NCBI GenBank assembly: GCA_951828385.1
Contig: OX639973.1
Span: 3,587,200-3,651,199, forward strand
DNA: 64,000 nt
From: an uncultured Poribacteria bacterium
GTDB taxonomy: Bacteria; Poribacteria; WGA-4E; WGA-3G
Reading direction: 5' to 3'
Positions 34,437 through 43,892 of this stretch are shown piece by piece (position 1 is the stretch's first letter; every line of letters begins with the position of its first letter). A program made the translations under genes and the position numbers. Under the pieces are notes generated by a model. It did no database searches. It saw only the letters and a list, made by a program, of their open reading frames with translations, and was not told the DNA's origin.

Positions 34437-35660
34437 ATGCTCACCAAAGACTTACTCCAGTACAAAATCCAGAACGGGCAAATCCACCCACAGTTTGTAA
34501 ATCCGACCAATAACCAATTGTTGGCAATTGCTGAGCAATTGATCGCTATTTTTGAGGCATCCCTAAATGAGTCGCGCGCAACGCTTTTGGAGTCAAGTAA
34601 GCACATCATTGACAGCACACCGGGTCCACCGATAGTCAAACGTGGACTCGAAAAACTCCTGTTAGACAGGACCGAGTTTGATACCGCGCCTAACGAAGAA
34701 TTGATTGCGTTCCGGCACAACCTCTTTACAGAGACGAGCCATCTGCTTTCACAGGAACAATTTGCGGATTACGCAGACTATCAGCATAAGGTATTACAGA
34801 TAACAGCAGATAAATCTCCTATGGAACAGACGGAATTGAGTGCCAAACTCTACGCGGATTTACCAAGCAGTCAACCGGTCTTGACCTTCAATACGCTTTC
34901 CGCCGAACGCCTACTTCACCGCTACAATGCCGCGCAAGTACAAGGGTTACTTCTACATTGCAACACGCTGACACTAAAACTCGCCGATTCCATGACAGCC
35001 GAACTGCGTCAATTGTTCAAATACCTCAGATTCAACCAACTCCTCTCCACAATTCGGAAAGAAGGCGAACTCTATGAGATTACGGTCGACGGACCGCTCA
35101 ACCTCTTTTACAAAACGAAGCGATACGGCATGAATTTGGCGAACTTTTTTGTCGCTGTGTTGCATCAACCGAAATGGGAACTCGCAGCGGAGATTCAGTT
35201 TCGGAACAAGCGGAGCTCTCGGTTATCGCTTGATGAATCGTGCGGTATCAAACCGATTTCACAACAGTTCCTCGCCTATATCCCTGAAGACATCCAACTT
35301 TTTCAGAAAATGCTTGAGAATAAAACCGACGATTGGCAGATCCGTCCGGGCAGCCAATTTCTCCCTCTATCAGGCGACTTCTATTGCTTCCCAGACTATC
35401 AACTCGTCCACAAAAGCGGTGTGGAGACCGCCATTGAGTTGTTCCATCCGTGGCATCAAGGACACCTCATTGCGAGACTCAACACCCTCGTCGAACAGAA
35501 AGATGTGTCCCTTATTCTTGGTGTCTCAAAGGAGTTAGAAAAGAATTCGCTGATTGCGGAGGCACTTGAGACATCCGAATATTTCTCACAGTTCGGTTTC
35601 ACATTTCGAGATGTTCCGACGATGCGCACCTTGCTCCCAATTTTGAACTCGCTCGTGTAG
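34437..35660 (+). CDS. DUF790 family nuclease (Bax1, XPB partner)
   Basis: 407 residues matching the DUF790 family. The N-terminal MLTKDLLQYKIQNGQIHPQFV and the motif AERLLHRYNAAQVQGLLLHC are typical. The C-terminal restriction-endonuclease-like core includes FYCFPDYQLVHKSGVETAIELFHPWH, where the Asp and Glu would bind metal. In archaea Bax1 is a structure-specific nuclease that binds XPB directly, and the two genes are adjacent as here. The gap of 250 bases holds a repeat, so they are probably still co-expressed from the 32716 promoter. Confidence 0.9.
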   Translation: MLTKDLLQYKIQNGQIHPQFVNPTNNQLLAIAEQLIAIFEASLNESRATLLESSKHIIDSTPGPPIVKRGLEKLLLDRTEFDTAPNEELIAFRHNLFTETSHLLSQEQFADYADYQHKVLQITADKSPMEQTELSAKLYADLPSSQPVLTFNTLSAERLLHRYNAAQVQGLLLHCNTLTLKLADSMTAELRQLFKYLRFNQLLSTIRKEGELYEITVDGPLNLFYKTKRYGMNLANFFVAVLHQPKWELAAEIQFRNKRSSRLSLDESCGIKPISQQFLAYIPEDIQLFQKMLENKTDDWQIRPGSQFLPLSGDFYCFPDYQLVHKSGVETAIELFHPWHQGHLIARLNTLVEQKDVSLILGVSKELEKNSLIAEALETSEYFSQFGFTFRDVPTMRTLLPILNSLV

Positions 35661-35778
35661 TGCAAGGCAAAAATGTGAAATTCTATAATTTCTTGTGGTA
35701 TTCTTAACGCTCCCCCGTCAAATCCCCATGCTTTAGCTTGCGGGATGTAGACGGCGAAGACCCTGATAGAAAATATAG

Positions 35779-35807
35779 TTGACAATCTAATCATAATGTG
35801 GTATAAT
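35779..35807 (+). promoter_or_regulatory. Strong consensus promoter of IS copy 1
   Basis: TTGACA, 17 bases, TATAAT, a full consensus. It is 54 bases before tnpA and would transcribe through the tnpB-WD40 fusion and possibly the WD40 gene behind it. Confidence 0.85.
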
Positions 35808-35840
35808 ATACTATACACTCTAATAGAAAGGTAAGATATT

Positions 35841-36260
35841 ATGCCTCTCAAAATCGCTAATAAGAAACGTAATTACAAAACAAGCAACAAAACAATCTAT
35901 AGTTGTCAATATCACGTGATTTGGTGTACCAAGTATCGTCGTAAGGTTTTAGACACACAGATACAAGGGCGTCTAAAACAACTCATACGAGAAAAACAAA
36001 ACGAATATGACTATCAAATCAGAGAAGTTGAAACTCAACCTGAACATGTCCATTTACTGATAGAAATACCGCCGACACATTCTGTTGATAAAATCGTTGG
36101 CAAAATCAAAGCCTATACCGCTAAAGTTTTGCGAGAAGAATACCCGTCCCTGAAAAGTCGTTTGCCGTCTTTGTGGACACGTTCAAAATTTGTAAGCTCC
36201 TGTGGTGGCGTAACTCTTGAAATCATAAAAGATTATATTGAAGGTCAAAGCGGACAATGA
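35841..36260 (+). CDS. tnpA: TnpA, IS200/IS605-family Y1 transposase (copy 1)
   Basis: 139 residues, the usual size. HUH motif in PEHVHLLIEIPPTHS (about 68-74) and the catalytic Tyr in IKDYIEGQ (about 133). It nicks and joins single-stranded DNA at the ends of the element. It overlaps tnpB by four bases (ATGA). It differs from copy 2 at its two ends but is nearly identical in the middle (see findings). Confidence 0.95.
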   Translation: MPLKIANKKRNYKTSNKTIYSCQYHVIWCTKYRRKVLDTQIQGRLKQLIREKQNEYDYQIREVETQPEHVHLLIEIPPTHSVDKIVGKIKAYTAKVLREEYPSLKSRLPSLWTRSKFVSSCGGVTLEIIKDYIEGQSGQ

Positions 36261-37492
36261 GAAAAGCACAGAAGTTCAAACTTCAGAATCAATCTAACAT
36301 CATCAAGATTGGCAATATGCTTGACGATATGTGGCAGATACACCTGCATATCATGCTTTTACAGCGTAGGTATTATCGCATGTTCGGTAAAAACCTGTCC
36401 GCATCTCGGATCAACACACATATTGCGAAACTCAAGAAGCGCACAAAACCACATTGGGCAGACTTGCCGAGTCAAGTTGTGCAAGACGTTGTTCTGCGAT
36501 ATGGCAAATCACAAGACGCATTTTTCCAAAACATAGAAGACCGCAAAGCAGGTTTGACGACCCGTAAAGTGGGTAGACCGAAAATCAAACCGCGTCACAA
36601 ATACACCTCTATGACGTTCACACAAGCGGGCTACACACTTGAAAACAATCGTATCAAAATCAACTGTATAGATACATGGTTCTCCTTCCACAAACACCGT
36701 GAAATCAACGGGACAATCAAGACGATCACACTCAAACGGGACAGGTGCGGTGATTATTGGCTATGCTTTTCGTGCGAGAATGTTGACGATTCCGAACCGA
36801 AACCCAAGACGGGTAAGAGCGCAGGGTTTGATTACGGAAACAAAACATTCGCTGTCCTGAGCGTCGCCTTTAGCCCAGATGGAAAGGCACTCGCGAGCGG
36901 CGGTGGTTGGGAGGACTGTACCCTCGTTCTGTGGGATGTGGATACTGGACGCTTGAAAAAAGCATTCTCAGAGAATGTCCGTCAAGTTTATAGCGTATGC
37001 TTCAGCCCAGATGGAAAAACAGTCACAAGTGGTAAAGGTTATGGGCACGGTCTGCTCTATCTGTGGAACACAGACACAGGAGAAAATAAAAAGATCGTTA
37101 CTGGACATGAAAATTCTATCCGGAGCGTCGCTTTCAGCCCAGATGGACAAACACTCGCAAGTGGAACAGGGAACGCAGACGGCACAATCCATCTGTGGGA
37201 TACAAGCACTGGAAAACTGACACAAACAATGAAATCGCATCCAGATAATGTCAGTATCCTATGCTTTAGTCCTGATGGACAAATACTTGCAAGTGGGAGT
37301 AGCGATCACACGATTCGGCTATGGAATATAACCACAAGCGGGGAGAAAAAGACGTTTACAGGGCATACGTCCTCTATTAGGAGCGTCCATTTCAGTCCTG
37401 ATGGACAAACGCTCGCCAGCGGAAGTTGGGACGGTACAGTGCTATTGTGGGACCTCACTACAATCAAAGTAGAAAGGAGCGCGACACAATGA
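36257..37492 (+). CDS. TnpB-WD40 in-frame fusion
   Basis: 411 residues. Residues 1-198 are TnpB, nearly identical to copy 2 up to GFDYGNKTF, which contains the first RuvC Asp. After the junction (36850/36851) the chain continues AVLSVAFSPDGKALASGG and contains about five WD40 repeats (signature SVAFSPDGxxLASGSxDGTIxLWD). The later RuvC Glu and Asp and the zinc finger are absent, so guide-directed cleavage is not expected. The WD40 part is the C-terminal end of a gene whose start was lost. Its stop overlaps the next ATG (ATGA). It could still be translated as a chimera. Confidence 0.85.
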   Translation: MRKAQKFKLQNQSNIIKIGNMLDDMWQIHLHIMLLQRRYYRMFGKNLSASRINTHIAKLKKRTKPHWADLPSQVVQDVVLRYGKSQDAFFQNIEDRKAGLTTRKVGRPKIKPRHKYTSMTFTQAGYTLENNRIKINCIDTWFSFHKHREINGTIKTITLKRDRCGDYWLCFSCENVDDSEPKPKTGKSAGFDYGNKTFAVLSVAFSPDGKALASGGGWEDCTLVLWDVDTGRLKKAFSENVRQVYSVCFSPDGKTVTSGKGYGHGLLYLWNTDTGENKKIVTGHENSIRSVAFSPDGQTLASGTGNADGTIHLWDTSTGKLTQTMKSHPDNVSILCFSPDGQILASGSSDHTIRLWNITTSGEKKTFTGHTSSIRSVHFSPDGQTLASGSWDGTVLLWDLTTIKVERSATQ

Positions 37493-39732
37493 AGACCAGA
37501 CGCTTTTCCATTCTTCTGACCTTATTTCTTCTTTCAATGCTATTCCTAACAAACACCTTCGCAGAAGACTATACTCAACGCAATCTACCCGAAGGAGCGA
37601 AGGCACGCCTCGGCAAAGGTGTGATAACTGATGTGCAGCTGTCTACCGATGGTACGCTCTTGGCTGTTGCGAGTTCTATTGGTGTCTGGCTTTATGATGT
37701 TCGCATGGGATCCGAAACTGCTCTGATTACAGGACACACAGAGTCCGCGATGCATGTCGCATTTTCACCAGATGGCAAAATCCTTGCAAGTAGTGGCAGC
37801 GACAAAATTATTCGCCTCTGGCGTACAGAGACCGGTGAATCTCTGTTGCCGCTCAATTCACCGACCAATTCAATTCATCTAAAATTCTTAGCCGACACGA
37901 AAATACTCATAGGGAAAGACAGGAAAGGGACGGTTAGATTTTGGGACATTACCACTGGAAAACAGTTAAAGATTTTCAGTCCGAGACTACCCAAAATCAG
38001 ACTCGGAAAAGATAGGATTTGGTCGTTTGCAACGGATGCGTTTATTGACCACACCGGTAGCGTTATTTTTGCAGTTGGCAACAAGGATGGCACAATTAGT
38101 ATACAAGATGGACGCACCGGTCACGAGATACGGAAACTTACAGCACAAACAGATCACGAATCGTTCTTTCCAATTCAATCTGAGCGAACATATTCTTACA
38201 AAGACGAAATTCCAGTTGGACGTATGAGGTGGGTAAACAGTTTATATTTCTCACCAGATGGTAAAACCCTCGTGAGCGGCATAGATTACCGAATCGCTCG
38301 CTGGAATGGATGGAGCGGTCGTGGCGGTCCGATTGAACTCTGGGATATTGACACAGGCGAACAATTGGCAGTATTTCCGTACGGTATAGGTCCCACGTTT
38401 TCAGGTGACGGTAAAACCGTTGCTATAAAGGTTATAGGCGGAAAAAGTGATTGCGCGATATGGGACATCGCCACACGCCGTAAAATCGCTGAGTTTCCAC
38501 TGACGCTAAACATTCGGTTTTCTGGTGATGGTAAAACCCTCGCTATTATAGAGAATGACGGCTATAAGACATGGGATATCACCACGCGTAGTGAGATCGA
38601 CTCACACAATCCAGTTGTGGAATGGTTTGAAGTTTCTCCAGAACGCTTTATGTTATCTCAGGACGGTACGCTCCTTGTTACCGCAGACGAATACGGAACC
38701 GTTGCTGTGAGAGAAACGAAAAACGCCAAGCAGCTGCGCCTCGTCACGACAGGTTACACGAAACCTTTCACAGCGTTAGCGTTCTCACACGACGGAAAAA
38801 CGATCGCAAGCGGCGATAATACCAGCACCATCAACCTCTGGGATACACACACTGGGACCAAACAGAACACAATGAAAGCGGGTTCTTGGAGGATTGAGGG
38901 ATTAGCCTTTGCCACAGATAACGTAACCTTAACTGCTGTTAACAACCAAGAAAACATCGGACAGTGGAACATCACTACAAGCAAACAAGTCGCTGCTCAC
39001 ACCCTCCCGAATACAGATATCTCCGTGAGCTCAGCATCGTTCGGCGATGGCACAGGTTTTCACTCAAAGGGACTCGTATTTACACCGAATAGCGAGAAGT
39101 TGGCTGTTAAAAATACGGAAAAGAGTCAGATTAATACATTTGATACAACTATTGATATCTGGGATATAACTACTGACAGATCGCCGCGCCACCTTACAGA
39201 GGTAGTAGTTCATTGGGGACCTATAGCACTTACGGCTGATGGTAGTATATTGGCAAGCGGCAGTGATGCCCCGGATGCTACTGATCTCTGGAATATACAC
39301 ACCGGCAAACGGGTTGCCACGCTTAAAACTCCCGGAAATTGGATAAATGGCTTGTTAGTCCGTCTTCGGCTTCGTCATAGCAATATTTATGCCTTGGCAT
39401 TCACACACGATGGAAAAACCTTGGCAGTTGGAACCCGAGACAAGCACATCCAATTGTGGAATGTGCCCACCCGTCAGCATATCGGAAGTCTTGAAGGGCA
39501 CAAACATGTCGTCTGTGAGTTGACATTTTCGCCTGATGGGAAAACACTCGCAAGTGGAGATACAGGCGGTAAAATTCACTTATGGGAACTCCCGACACGC
39601 CGACATCTTACGACCTTCGATGGTCATAAAGGTTACGTTCGCACACTGGCATTCGCACCTGATGTAAAAACCCTATCAAGCATAGGCGGTGAAGAAGGAA
39701 CCATTCTCCTTTGGAACGTGCCAATCAAATAA
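37489..39732 (+). CDS. Exported WD40-repeat protein
   Basis: 747 residues. Signal peptide about 1-26 (RRFSILLTLFLLSMLFLTNTFA). The rest consists of about 12-14 WD40-like units, many with FSPDGKTLASG and LWDxxTG, giving two beta-propellers or so. The start at 37489 follows AAAGGAG and overlaps the stop of the TnpB-WD40 fusion by four bases; the longer frame from 37426 is ruled out by this. Such proteins are scaffolds, frequent in this kind of genome; no enzymatic domain. The WD40 units and the neighbouring fused WD40 gene are paralogous. Confidence 0.88.
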   Translation: MKTRRFSILLTLFLLSMLFLTNTFAEDYTQRNLPEGAKARLGKGVITDVQLSTDGTLLAVASSIGVWLYDVRMGSETALITGHTESAMHVAFSPDGKILASSGSDKIIRLWRTETGESLLPLNSPTNSIHLKFLADTKILIGKDRKGTVRFWDITTGKQLKIFSPRLPKIRLGKDRIWSFATDAFIDHTGSVIFAVGNKDGTISIQDGRTGHEIRKLTAQTDHESFFPIQSERTYSYKDEIPVGRMRWVNSLYFSPDGKTLVSGIDYRIARWNGWSGRGGPIELWDIDTGEQLAVFPYGIGPTFSGDGKTVAIKVIGGKSDCAIWDIATRRKIAEFPLTLNIRFSGDGKTLAIIENDGYKTWDITTRSEIDSHNPVVEWFEVSPERFMLSQDGTLLVTADEYGTVAVRETKNAKQLRLVTTGYTKPFTALAFSHDGKTIASGDNTSTINLWDTHTGTKQNTMKAGSWRIEGLAFATDNVTLTAVNNQENIGQWNITTSKQVAAHTLPNTDISVSSASFGDGTGFHSKGLVFTPNSEKLAVKNTEKSQINTFDTTIDIWDITTDRSPRHLTEVVVHWGPIALTADGSILASGSDAPDATDLWNIHTGKRVATLKTPGNWINGLLVRLRLRHSNIYALAFTHDGKTLAVGTRDKHIQLWNVPTRQHIGSLEGHKHVVCELTFSPDGKTLASGDTGGKIHLWELPTRRHLTTFDGHKGYVRTLAFAPDVKTLSSIGGEEGTILLWNVPIK

Positions 39733-39814
39733 CAAATGTAATACCAAATCTGAAAAATAAATGCACATTTCAAGATTTTGAGACTCATGGAAGGTTTGCA
39801 CATGTAAGAGCGCA

Positions 39815-40162
39815 ATGAATTGCGCGACTACGAACCAGTTTTTCGTTAATGAGAATCGGTTATTCAGAAATGGTATAATCACCTTAACAGGGAAAATTGT
39901 GAAAGTACAACAGATGGACCATCTCAACGATGGAATTTCCAAAATCAGCGCGGCACCCCACGCGGTAGGACTTTCGGCGGATCGGCTTGCACGCATCTCT
40001 GCTACCACGCAGGCGTTTATTGATGACGGACAACTCGCTGGCGCGGTGACGGTTGTGGCAAAAGGAAAAGAAACGATCCGCATTCGGCTTAATTACACCG
40101 GGATTCGCCCAGAAGATCCGAAAGTGTACGCCATTTATGTCGAAAAAGCACAGACCTCTTGA
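39815..40162 (+). pseudogene. Serine beta-lactamase-like N-terminal remnant with foreign tail
   Basis: The plausible protein part begins at about 39914 (or GTG 39899). GLSADRLARISATTQAFIDDGQLAGAVTVVAKGKE is the usual first 40 residues of class C beta-lactamase/serine hydrolase domains. It stops there: no SxxK or YxN follows. The rest (RIRLNYTGIRPEDPKVYAIYVEKA) is unrelated and resembles the end of another protein. The frame is open, so it may be expressed, but it cannot be an active hydrolase. Read as a deletion scar joining two genes. Confidence 0.6.
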
Positions 40163-40213
40163 TTTCAAACCTATCTTCTGCTAAAATGTAACGGAACGAT
40201 GGAGGAGAAAATT

Positions 40214-40723
40214 ATGACAACTTTATATAAATGGAATGCCCTACTGTTAATCATAGGGTTAATGCTCTATCTCACCGGGTGTGCGCCGAAAGTGATACCA
40301 TATTCCCAAAGCACGGAAGCACCTGAACCCAACGAAGTCGCTATCGCGCACTACAATTGGGGTATGGCATCTGCTAAGAACGGCAATTTCGACCAAGCGA
40401 TCATGGAACTCCACTTAGCTATCCAGAACGAACCGGGGTGGGTAATGCCGCTTTTTACATTAGGTGTTGTCTATGGCAATCAGGGTGAACTCGACAAAGC
40501 CATCCAAGTGTGGGAGCGCGCCACGCAGTTAGATGCCGATTTCGCGAAGGCACATTATAACCTCGCCGTTGCCTATCTACACAAGGAAGAAAAAACACGA
40601 TCCATTACATCCCTGCGGAAAGCAATTCAGATAGACAAAGAGGCCATTTCCTCTGCGAAAGCGGACCCCGCATTTGATAGCATCCGTAATACCTCAGAAT
40701 TCCAAAATATTTTAACGAATTAG
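40214..40723 (+). CDS. TPR-repeat lipoprotein
   Basis: 169 residues. The signal peptide ends LMLYLTGC, a lipobox (Cys about 23). Three TPR units follow (AIAHYNWGMASAKNGNFDQAIMELHLAIQNEP; MPLFTLGVVYGNQGELDKAIQVWERATQLD; AKAHYNLAVAYLHKEEKTRSITSLRKAIQID). The start at 40214 follows GGAGGAGAAAATT. It probably serves as an outer-membrane-anchored scaffold. No operon partner on either side. Confidence 0.88.
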   Translation: MTTLYKWNALLLIIGLMLYLTGCAPKVIPYSQSTEAPEPNEVAIAHYNWGMASAKNGNFDQAIMELHLAIQNEPGWVMPLFTLGVVYGNQGELDKAIQVWERATQLDADFAKAHYNLAVAYLHKEEKTRSITSLRKAIQIDKEAISSAKADPAFDSIRNTSEFQNILTN

Positions 40724-40783
40724 GTTTGCACCGCTTTTTTCTGACGAAGTTACGCGTTTCTTCGGTTAATCACGAAAATCAAA

Positions 40784-41704
40784 ATGGCACGCTACACGAC
40801 CCTTTCATCAATAGAACTCGCGCGCATTGTCGCGCAATACCCCATCGGCACATCACTAAAACTTGAGGAGATCTCCGGTGGATTTGGGAACAGTAACTTT
40901 AAACTGACAACTACAAAGGGTGAGTTTCTGCTGAAAATTTGTGACGAGAAAGACTCAGCAGAACTCAACACGCAAATCTCGCTTTTGGAGCATCTCCATC
41001 AGCACGCATACCCGACAGTATACCCGGTTCTAACGAAGGAGGCGCAGCCTCTGATTCATGAAACGTTTGGCAGCGTGATGCTCTATCCCTTTCTACAGGG
41101 CACACAACCGCAACCGTCACCGAATATACTGGCACAACTCGGTGAGGCGTTGGCAAAACTGCACCGCATTCCACCAATTACGGGTCTCCCTCGTTTTGCG
41201 ATGGGAATATCACAAATGCGTCCTTTTTTTCAAGAGGTGCAAGACACACAATTTGCGACACACCCGTTCATTGCATTCCTAAAGTCGGAATTGGAATCAC
41301 TGGAACCGCACATCAATGCCCCACTCCCAATCGGACTCCTTCACGGAGACCTTTTTTTAGATAATACGCTCTTCAAGGGTGAAGAAATGGTGGCAATTCT
41401 CGATTTTGAGGAAGGCTGTTATGATACACTTCTCATTGATGTCGGCATGACAATCATCGGGTGTTGTTATACATCAGCGCACCAACTGAATTTAAAAGCG
41501 GCGAGGCGATTTCTGGATGCCTATAATATAGTGCGTCCGCTGACAGAAAGCGAGTGGAAACATTTGGATCGCTTTGTTCACTACGCCGCAATCTCAATCG
41601 CGTTTTGGCGATTTAGACAATTTAACATTCGCCGTCCAGACGCACACCGGGCAAACACTTATCAGGAAATGATTACCCGTAGTGTTCAATTTAAGATAGC
41701 CTAA
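40784..41704 (+). CDS. Phosphotransferase (homoserine kinase type II/APH family)
   Basis: 306 residues, aminoglycoside-phosphotransferase-like kinase fold. Gly-rich loop EISGGFGNSNFKL (about 28-40), catalytic loop LLHGDLFLDNTLF (Asp about 189) and metal loop ILDFEEGCYD (about 206). It is most like ThrB2-type homoserine kinases, which phosphorylate homoserine in threonine synthesis, but choline or other small-molecule kinases are alternatives. No threonine genes adjoin. Confidence 0.82.
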   Translation: MARYTTLSSIELARIVAQYPIGTSLKLEEISGGFGNSNFKLTTTKGEFLLKICDEKDSAELNTQISLLEHLHQHAYPTVYPVLTKEAQPLIHETFGSVMLYPFLQGTQPQPSPNILAQLGEALAKLHRIPPITGLPRFAMGISQMRPFFQEVQDTQFATHPFIAFLKSELESLEPHINAPLPIGLLHGDLFLDNTLFKGEEMVAILDFEEGCYDTLLIDVGMTIIGCCYTSAHQLNLKAARRFLDAYNIVRPLTESEWKHLDRFVHYAAISIAFWRFRQFNIRRPDAHRANTYQEMITRSVQFKIA

Positions 41705-41770
41705 AAACGTGTAGCCCGTAATGAAATTATGCCTTAAATGGCATAATTTGTCTTTGCTTTACATTTGGAG

Positions 41771-41818
41771 GGGTGTTTTTGCTTGGGTATTTCTGCGTAT
41801 TGCTTGGGTGTTTCTTCA
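41771..41818. repeat. TTTCTGCG-type repeat, copy 2
   Basis: GGGTGTTTTTGCTTGGGTATTTCTGCG-type units in the 177-base gap before the ABC-F gene, related to 34226-34353 and, inverted, to 47507-47535. Confidence 0.7.
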
Positions 41819-41881
41819 GGTATAAGGAACACACGTCAAAGTCTAAACGTCTGAAGTGCCTCCGCAAGGTAAAATAAAAAA

Positions 41882-43615
41882 ATGTCTTTAATACGATTAG
41901 AAAACGTTACTAAACTCTACGATCCAGACCTGATTTTGGACGATATTTCGGTCTCAATTGCGCACGGGGACAGAATTGGGTTAATTGGCCGTAACGGAAC
42001 AGGAAAAACAACGTTAATTAAAATTATTAACGGTATGCTTGCCAATTTTAAAGGCAAAGTCGTGTCGGCGAAGGGGCTGCGTATTGGGTATCTTAGCCAA
42101 GAACCGGACCTCGCGCGCGACTGTACGTTAAGACAGGAAATGCTCAAGGTTTTTGAAAAAAGACGTACGCTTGAAGACAAGATGCTCCTTTTAGCGGAGG
42201 AGATGGAGACACAGGATGCACCACATCTCTTAGAAGCGTATGCCCGGATTCAGGAACAGCATGAACGGCTCGGCGGTTACGACTATGAACATCAGGTTAA
42301 CCGAATCCTCGGTGGCTTAGGTTTCCCTGAACAGGACTTCAATCTCCCGATTCGCGTGCTGAGCGGCGGTCAGAAGAGCCGAGCAACACTCGCAAAATTA
42401 CTCCTCGAAGCACCGGACCTGCTGCTTTTTGACGAACCGACGAACCACCTTGATATTAAAGGGATTGAGTGGCTCGAAAATTACCTTAATATCGAATACA
42501 ACGGCGCAGTCCTTGTCGTCTCCCACGACCGTTATTTTTTAGACAAGGTTGTTCGCAAAGTATGGGAACTCGAAGCACATAAGATAACAATTTATCGCGG
42601 GAACTACACCAAGTACGTCGAAACCAAAAACGTTGAGAAGTTAGTTGGCGAACGCGCATTCAAGAAACAGCAGGCGTTTATTGAACATGAAGAGGAATTT
42701 ATTCGCCTCAATATAGCAGGACAGCGGACACGAGAAGCACAAGGTAGACGGAAAAAATTAGCGAGATTGGAAAGAGTCGAAAAACCTAAGCCCGATGCGC
42801 GAACCCTTAAGCTCAACTTTACACCTGAAACCCGCGGTGGAAACGACATCCTGCGATGCAAAAATGTCGGCAAAGCTTTCGGTGAAAAGGCAATCTTCAA
42901 GGCTCTGAATTTTGAGGTGTACCGTCGTGATGTTGTCGGAATCATCGGGGCAAATGGTACGGGAAAAACGACATTTCTCCGTATGATTTTGGGGGAAGAA
43001 TCCGCTACAGAAGGCGAGATGTGGATAGGGCCTACACTGAAGTTTGGATACTATACACAAGAACTGGAGGGACTCAACCCCGATAATGAGATCATCGACG
43101 AAATCTGGGAACTGCGTCCACAACAGACACAAGGCGAAATACGGAGTTTTTTAGGTAAGTTTCTATTCTCCGGTGATGACGTTTTCAAACGGATCGGGAA
43201 CCTGAGTGGCGGTGAGCAGAGCCGTGTACTTCTCGCTAAGTTGCTATTAGCGAACGCAAACGTGCTGTTACTTGATGAACCGACGAACCATCTTGACATA
43301 CCGGCGCGTGAGGCATTAGAAGCAGCACTGGCGGAATATCCGGCAACGTTATTTATTATTTCTCACGATCGGTACCTCTTGAACAACCTTGCGACAAAAT
43401 TACTAATTTTTGATGGGACCCCTGGCGGGACCGCAACCCTTTTTGAAGGCAACTATGCCGAGTACATAGCACAGCAACAAGAACATCAAGAAAATCAGCA
43501 ACCGAACGAAAACATTCAAGAACCACAATCTCCACAAACGTCTCCGCGGAAAAGCAAGTCAAAGTCGAAGCGAAAGCGGAAGATAAAAGCCCAACGCCTC
43601 GTCGGCAGCAATTAA
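41882..43615 (+). CDS. ABC-F family ATPase
   Basis: 577 residues with two ATP-binding cassettes and no membrane domain. Walker A GLIGRNGTGKTTL (about 35) and GIIGANGTGKTTF (about 352). Signatures LSGGQKSRATLAKLLLEAP and LSGGEQSRVLLAKLLLANA, Walker B LLLFDEPTNHLD and LLLDEPTNHLD. The inter-domain linker (GNYTKYVETKNVEKLVGERAFKKQQAFIEHEEEF) and the basic tail (KSKSKRKRKIKAQR) fit Uup/EttA-like factors that act on the ribosome. The gene is monocistronic. Confidence 0.95.
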   Translation: MSLIRLENVTKLYDPDLILDDISVSIAHGDRIGLIGRNGTGKTTLIKIINGMLANFKGKVVSAKGLRIGYLSQEPDLARDCTLRQEMLKVFEKRRTLEDKMLLLAEEMETQDAPHLLEAYARIQEQHERLGGYDYEHQVNRILGGLGFPEQDFNLPIRVLSGGQKSRATLAKLLLEAPDLLLFDEPTNHLDIKGIEWLENYLNIEYNGAVLVVSHDRYFLDKVVRKVWELEAHKITIYRGNYTKYVETKNVEKLVGERAFKKQQAFIEHEEEFIRLNIAGQRTREAQGRRKKLARLERVEKPKPDARTLKLNFTPETRGGNDILRCKNVGKAFGEKAIFKALNFEVYRRDVVGIIGANGTGKTTFLRMILGEESATEGEMWIGPTLKFGYYTQELEGLNPDNEIIDEIWELRPQQTQGEIRSFLGKFLFSGDDVFKRIGNLSGGEQSRVLLAKLLLANANVLLLDEPTNHLDIPAREALEAALAEYPATLFIISHDRYLLNNLATKLLIFDGTPGGTATLFEGNYAEYIAQQQEHQENQQPNENIQEPQSPQTSPRKSKSKSKRKRKIKAQRLVGSN

Positions 43616-43715
43616 TAAAAAACCGCCAATTTTGTGAAAAATGTGCATAATTTTACCGAAATACACAGTTTTGGCTAAAAAATCCGCCAAGATTGAATAT
43701 TTTTCGCATTTTAAT

Positions 43716-43744
43716 TTGACATTCGGACAAAATAGGCGTATAAT
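43716..43744 (+). promoter_or_regulatory. Consensus sigma-70-type promoter for the MarR fusion gene
   Basis: TTGACA, 17 bases, TATAAT. It is about 150 bases before the start at 43893, leaving a long leader with no recognised element. An AT-rich stretch with TATATCTGATATAGGATATA (43769-43788), a dyad, lies just downstream and could be the MarR operator. Confidence 0.75.
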
Positions 43745-43892
43745 TATTATATCGTATGCGACATAAAATATATCTGATATAGGATATATTATTTTTATCG
43801 TTAGTCTTTTTTGACTTGCCCGTTTCAATATAGGCTTAATAGTTAGCACTCATATCTACTATTAATCTACAACTTTACAATCAATACCCAAA

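Larger units (their letters stand above)
35709..36850 (+). mobile_element. IS200/IS605-type element, copy 1 (3'-truncated)
   Basis: Starts after TTAAC (35704-35708), the likely target pentamer, with a structured left end identical to that of copy 2 (58984). It carries tnpA and the first 198 codons of tnpB. At 36850/36851 the IS sequence stops abruptly and continues as WD40 coding DNA. The right end and guide-RNA part are missing, so this copy cannot be a complete transposable unit on its own. Confidence 0.88.

Noticed and set aside
34013-34720. Long minus-strand frame (235 codons) across the xpb-bax1 gap
   Set aside because: It overlaps two well-supported plus-strand genes and its middle is a translation of the TTTCTGCG repeat; no ribosome site.
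34226-41818. CRISPR array suspicion for the repeat tracts
   Set aside because: Units are degenerate, adjoining and without spacers of uniform length; no cas genes.
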